Part shown: positions 14,441 through 16,562 of the stretch, piece by piece
Position numbering within the stretch: position 1 is the stretch's first letter
Layout: every line of letters begins with the position of its first letter
Assembly (NCBI GenBank): GCA_019911785.1
Contig: JAIOJM010000064.1
Coordinates: 1 to 16,562, forward strand
Source: Sulfuricella sp.
Lineage (GTDB): Bacteria; Pseudomonadota; Gammaproteobacteria; Burkholderiales; Sulfuricellaceae
DNA length: 16,562 nucleotides
Direction of reading: 5' to 3'
The notes under the pieces: generated by a model
Told to the model about the DNA's origin: nothing
Seen by the model: only the letters and a program-made list of their open reading frames with translations
The model's database searches: none
Program-made: the position numbers and the translations under genes

Positions 14441-14469
14441 ATTGTAGAGAGCACGGGCGGTTGGCGCAA
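14441..14469 (-). promoter_or_regulatory. Promoter of the kinase-regulator-cysG unit
   Basis: On the - strand, TTGCGC (14464-14469), 17 bases, then TACAAT (14441-14446). The -10 matches five of six consensus bases. Transcription would start near 14434, about 40 bases before the kinase ATG, which argues against the longer in-frame starts. Confidence 0.5.
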
Positions 14470-14553
14470 TGACCGCAAGTTAGAGAACGAATCCGGGAAC
14501 AGGTTCCGCGTTTCTTCGTGCCATTCTAAAGGGCGAATCGGTGCCGGAGCAAC

Positions 14554-14581
14554 TTGAGAAAATCTGCTTTCCCGATATACT
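14554..14581 (+). promoter_or_regulatory. Sigma-70 promoter of menB
   Basis: TTGAGA (14554-14559), 16 bases, then TATACT (14576-14581): a good match to the housekeeping consensus. The start would be near 14588, about 23 bases before the menB ATG. It diverges from the kinase promoter across a 216-base gap that otherwise shows no recognised element. Confidence 0.65.
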
Positions 14582-14610
14582 TTGGCGGGCATAATTAACG
14601 GAACTCAAAA

Positions 14611-15426
14611 ATGGACTGGAAATCTGCCGGCACGTTCGTCGACATTCTCTACCACCAGGCGGAAGGAATCGCCAGGATATCCATCAATCGCCCCGAGGTG
14701 CGCAATGCCTTCCGTCCCCAGACGGTGCGCGAGTTGATGGAAGCTTTTCTTCAGGCGCATATGGACCCGGCAATCGGCGCCATCATCCTGACCGGTGCCG
14801 GCGACCAGGCGTTCTGTTCCGGTGGCGACCAGAAGGTGCGTGGTGACGACGGCGGCTACCATGACGAGCAGGGGGTGCCCTATCTGAATGTGCTCGACCT
14901 GCAAAAGCAGATTCGCAGCCTGCCCAAGCCGGTGGTGGCGATGGTGGCGGGTTATGCCATCGGTGGCGGCCATGTGCTGCATCTGGTGTGCGACCTGACC
15001 ATTGCCGCCGACAATGCCCGCTTCGGCCAGACCGGGCCGCGCGTGGGCAGCTTCGACGCTGGCCTGGGTGCGGGCTTGCTGGCGCGTGCGGTGGGCATCA
15101 AAAAGGCCAAGGAAATCTGGTTCCTGTGCCGCCAGTACGATGCCCAAGAGGCGCTGGCGATGGGGTTGATCAACGCCGTGGTACCGCTGGCCGAGCTGGA
15201 GAACGAGACGGTGAAGTGGTGCAAGGAAATGCTGCAACTCTCGCCCACCGCGCTAAGGGTGTTGAAATCGGCATTCAATGCCGATACCGACGGCCTGGCC
15301 GGCATCCAGGAGCTGGCCGGCAATGCCACGGCACTGTATTACATGACGCCGGAAGGCCAGGAAGGGCGCAATGCCTGGCTGGAGAAGCGGTCACCCGACT
15401 TCGGCAAGTTCCCGCGCAGACCATGA
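14611..15426 (+). CDS. menB: 1,4-dihydroxy-2-naphthoyl-CoA synthase
   Basis: Crotonase-fold enzyme that closes the naphthoquinone ring from o-succinylbenzoyl-CoA in menaquinone synthesis. The 271-residue protein has all the MenB hallmarks: [15 protein letters not shown] (69-83), [20 protein letters not shown] (114-133), [14 protein letters not shown] (138-151) and the family ending [11 protein letters not shown]. Glycine 142 in QTGP, where mycobacterial-type enzymes have aspartate, marks the bicarbonate-dependent class (family knowledge). It is clearly separable from generic enoyl-CoA hydratases. The start has only a weak GGA ribosome site but follows a good promoter. menA lies 102 bases downstream, across an inverted repeat. 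Confidence 0.95.
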   Translation: MDWKSAGTFVDILYHQAEGIARISINRPEVRNAFRPQTVRELMEAFLQAHMDPAIGAIILTGAGDQAFCSGGDQKVRGDDGGYHDEQGVPYLNVLDLQKQIRSLPKPVVAMVAGYAIGGGHVLHLVCDLTIAADNARFGQTGPRVGSFDAGLGAGLLARAVGIKKAKEIWFLCRQYDAQEALAMGLINAVVPLAELENETVKWCKEMLQLSPTALRVLKSAFNADTDGLAGIQELAGNATALYYMTPEGQEGRNAWLEKRSPDFGKFPRRP

Positions 15427-15434
15427 AAAGCCTT

Positions 15435-15513
15435 CCACGAATGAACACGGATGCTTCACGAATCTACACGAATAAATTCGAGTCCATTCGTGTTTTATTC
15501 GTGTAATTCGTGG
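15435..15513. repeat. Long inverted repeat C (CACGAAT-type arms)
   Basis: The left arm 15435-15473 contains CCACGAAT (15435-15442), ACACGGAT (15445-15452), TCACGAAT (15456-15463) and ACACGAAT (15466-15473) at 10- and 11-base steps. The right arm 15486-15513 carries three inverted copies of CACGAAT. The spacer is only 12 bases, so a long imperfect hairpin is possible. It fills most of the menB-menA gap and ends about 15 bases before the menA ATG. Confidence 0.85.
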
Positions 15514-15528
15514 TGGATTTGTTTTTTC

Positions 15529-16419
15529 ATGCATAAACTCAATCCTGTTGTCTTTTGGTGGCTGGCGATCCGGCCCAAGACCTTGACCGTTTCGCTGACG
15601 CCGGTGATGGTCGGCAGCAGCCTGGCCTATGCCGAGACCGGCGCTGTGCTATGGCTGCCCCTGCTGGTGGCGCTGCTGGCGGCGATGCTGATCCAGATCG
15701 GCACTAACCTGCATAACGATGTCAGTGACTTCGAGCGCGGTGCGGATGGCGCTGAGCGCATCGGCCCGGCCCGCGCCACCGCCTCCGGCTGGCTCGCGCC
15801 CGCCGTCGTACGGCGCGCCGCCTTGGCCTGTTTCGGCCTGGCTGTGCTGCTGGGGTTTTACCTGGTCTGGCATGGCGGCTGGCCGATCCTGCTGCTCGGG
15901 CTTTGTTCCGTTGCCGCCGGCTGGGCCTATACCGGCGGGCCTCGCCCGATTGCCTACAGCGCCCTGGGGGAGCTGTTCGTCTGGCTGTTCTTCGGGCTCG
16001 GGGCGGTGATGGGCAGCTATTATCTGCAAACCCTTGGTCTGGGCTGGAGTGTTTTCGTCGCTGCATCCATGGTCGGCCTGTTAGCCGCTGCCGTCATTAC
16101 GGTGAACAATTACCGCGATCTCGACAGTGACCGGAAGATAGGCAAAAACACCCTGGCAGTGCGCATCGGACGCGGCGGCAGTCAGGCAGAATATGCGCTG
16201 CTGCTGTTTGCACCCTATTTGCTGCTGCCGCTGTTGGCCTGGTTGAGTCATTCCGGGTGGGGGGTCGGGCTGCCGCTGTTGTCGCTGCCTCTGGCGTTGT
16301 CATTGTGGCGGCGTTTCCGGCGTGAACAGCCGGGGCCGGTGTTCAACCTCATCCTGGCGCAGACGGCGCAACTGCAGTTGGGTTTCGGGATTCTGTTAAG
16401 CATTGGGTTATTGCTATGA
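15529..16419 (+). CDS. menA: 1,4-dihydroxy-2-naphthoate polyprenyltransferase
   Basis: Inner-membrane UbiA-superfamily enzyme that prenylates dihydroxynaphthoate to demethylmenaquinone. The 296-residue protein is mostly hydrophobic, with about eight or nine membrane segments. The first Asp-rich, prenyl-diphosphate/Mg motif is NLHNDVSDFERG (60-71); the second is NNYRDLDSDRKIGKNTLAVR (193-212). The N-terminus AIRPKTLTVSLTPVMVGSSL is typical of MenA. The ATG at 15529 has no good ribosome site, only GGTGGA about 11 bases upstream, at the end of repeat C. The frame stays open through the repeat from 15451, but that translation is repeat-encoded and unlikely. The stop overlaps the next ATG as ATGA. 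Confidence 0.95.
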   Translation: MHKLNPVVFWWLAIRPKTLTVSLTPVMVGSSLAYAETGAVLWLPLLVALLAAMLIQIGTNLHNDVSDFERGADGAERIGPARATASGWLAPAVVRRAALACFGLAVLLGFYLVWHGGWPILLLGLCSVAAGWAYTGGPRPIAYSALGELFVWLFFGLGAVMGSYYLQTLGLGWSVFVAASMVGLLAAAVITVNNYRDLDSDRKIGKNTLAVRIGRGGSQAEYALLLFAPYLLLPLLAWLSHSGWGVGLPLLSLPLALSLWRRFRREQPGPVFNLILAQTAQLQLGFGILLSIGLLL

Positions 16420-16562
16420 CCAGACTAATTTGTTTGTTTGCGCTGGGCTTGGTTCTTATGGCTGGCGCGTCCGTTGCCGCCGAAATGGAAGCCATGCCCT
16501 CCGCCGACCCGGTGTTTGCCGCCACGCTGGCCGATTTCGACGGCAAGCCGGTGCCGCTGGCG
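16416..16562 (+). CDS. Exported thioredoxin-like (TlpA/ResA-type) protein, N-terminal part
   Basis: Only 49 codons are visible before the window ends. The ATG overlaps the menA stop by 4 bases. The N-terminus is a signal peptide: MTRLICLFALGLVLMAGASV followed by AAEME. The mature start, FAATLADFDGKPVPLA, is the usual opening strand of TlpA/redoxin domains, where a WCxxC active site would be expected about 25-30 residues further on, outside the window. A periplasmic thiol-disulfide reductase is likely, in keeping with dsbB nearby, but the catalytic motif cannot be seen. Confidence 0.65.
   Translation, partial: MTRLICLFALGLVLMAGASVAAEMEAMPSADPVFAATLADFDGKPVPLA

Noticed and set aside
15451..15528. 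N-terminal extension of MenA
   Set aside because: It would be translated from the inverted repeat; the known MenA N-terminal region begins after the ATG at 15529.

Overview
The window reads as chromosomal DNA of a GC-rich Gram-negative bacterium, most likely a betaproteobacterium. This rests on gene content: argB followed by a pyrimidine 5'-nucleotidase, dsbB, a NarXL-type regulatory pair next to cysG, and an NrsF-type anti-sigma protein. I cannot name the species. There are 18 apparently functional protein genes (the first and last cut by the window edges), one broken gene, and an unusual number of intergenic palindromic elements. I saw no rRNA, tRNA, CRISPR array, transposase or integrase.

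Region 1 (1-1580, + strand): the end of an ECF-type sigma factor, its presumed membrane anti-sigma partner (NrsF/DUF1109), and a small heat-shock protein with its own sigma-32-type promoter. A bidirectional terminator closes the region.

Region 2 (1580-7716, - strand): a tightly overlapped operon encodes a 2-oxoacid:acceptor oxidoreductase (fused gamma-delta, alpha, beta) and an AMP-forming acyl-CoA ligase. Upstream, on the same strand, is a Glu/Leu/Phe/Val-family dehydrogenase. It lacks the residues that select glutamate, so it probably handles hydrophobic amino acids. Together the five genes could interconvert a carboxylic acid, its CoA thioester, the 2-oxoacid and the amino acid.

Region 3 (7735-9999, + strand): argB overlaps a HAD pyrimidine 5'-nucleotidase, followed by a repeat and dsbB.

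Region 4 (9996-11000): an accessory patch. It holds a decayed antitoxin/PIN-toxin pair cut at a palindromic repeat, a second REP-like hairpin, and a GNAT acetyltransferase bounded by integron-type core sites and an attC-like palindrome. I read the last as a lone integron cassette inserted downstream of cysG with no integrase in view.

Region 5 (11050-14469, - strand): a soluble NarX/NreB-like histidine kinase with four cysteines in its GAF domain, a NarL-type regulator, and siroheme synthase CysG, probably one transcription unit.

Region 6 (14554-16562, + strand): menB and menA for menaquinone synthesis, then the start of an exported thioredoxin-like protein overlapping menA.

Three long inverted repeats (6386-6528, 9350-9478, 15435-15513), each between codirectional genes, have different sequences but arms built from 8-mers that fit one degenerate consensus, RCRCRRAK, at about helical spacing. 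This pattern, the orphan cassette and the acid/amino-acid module are the most interesting observations.
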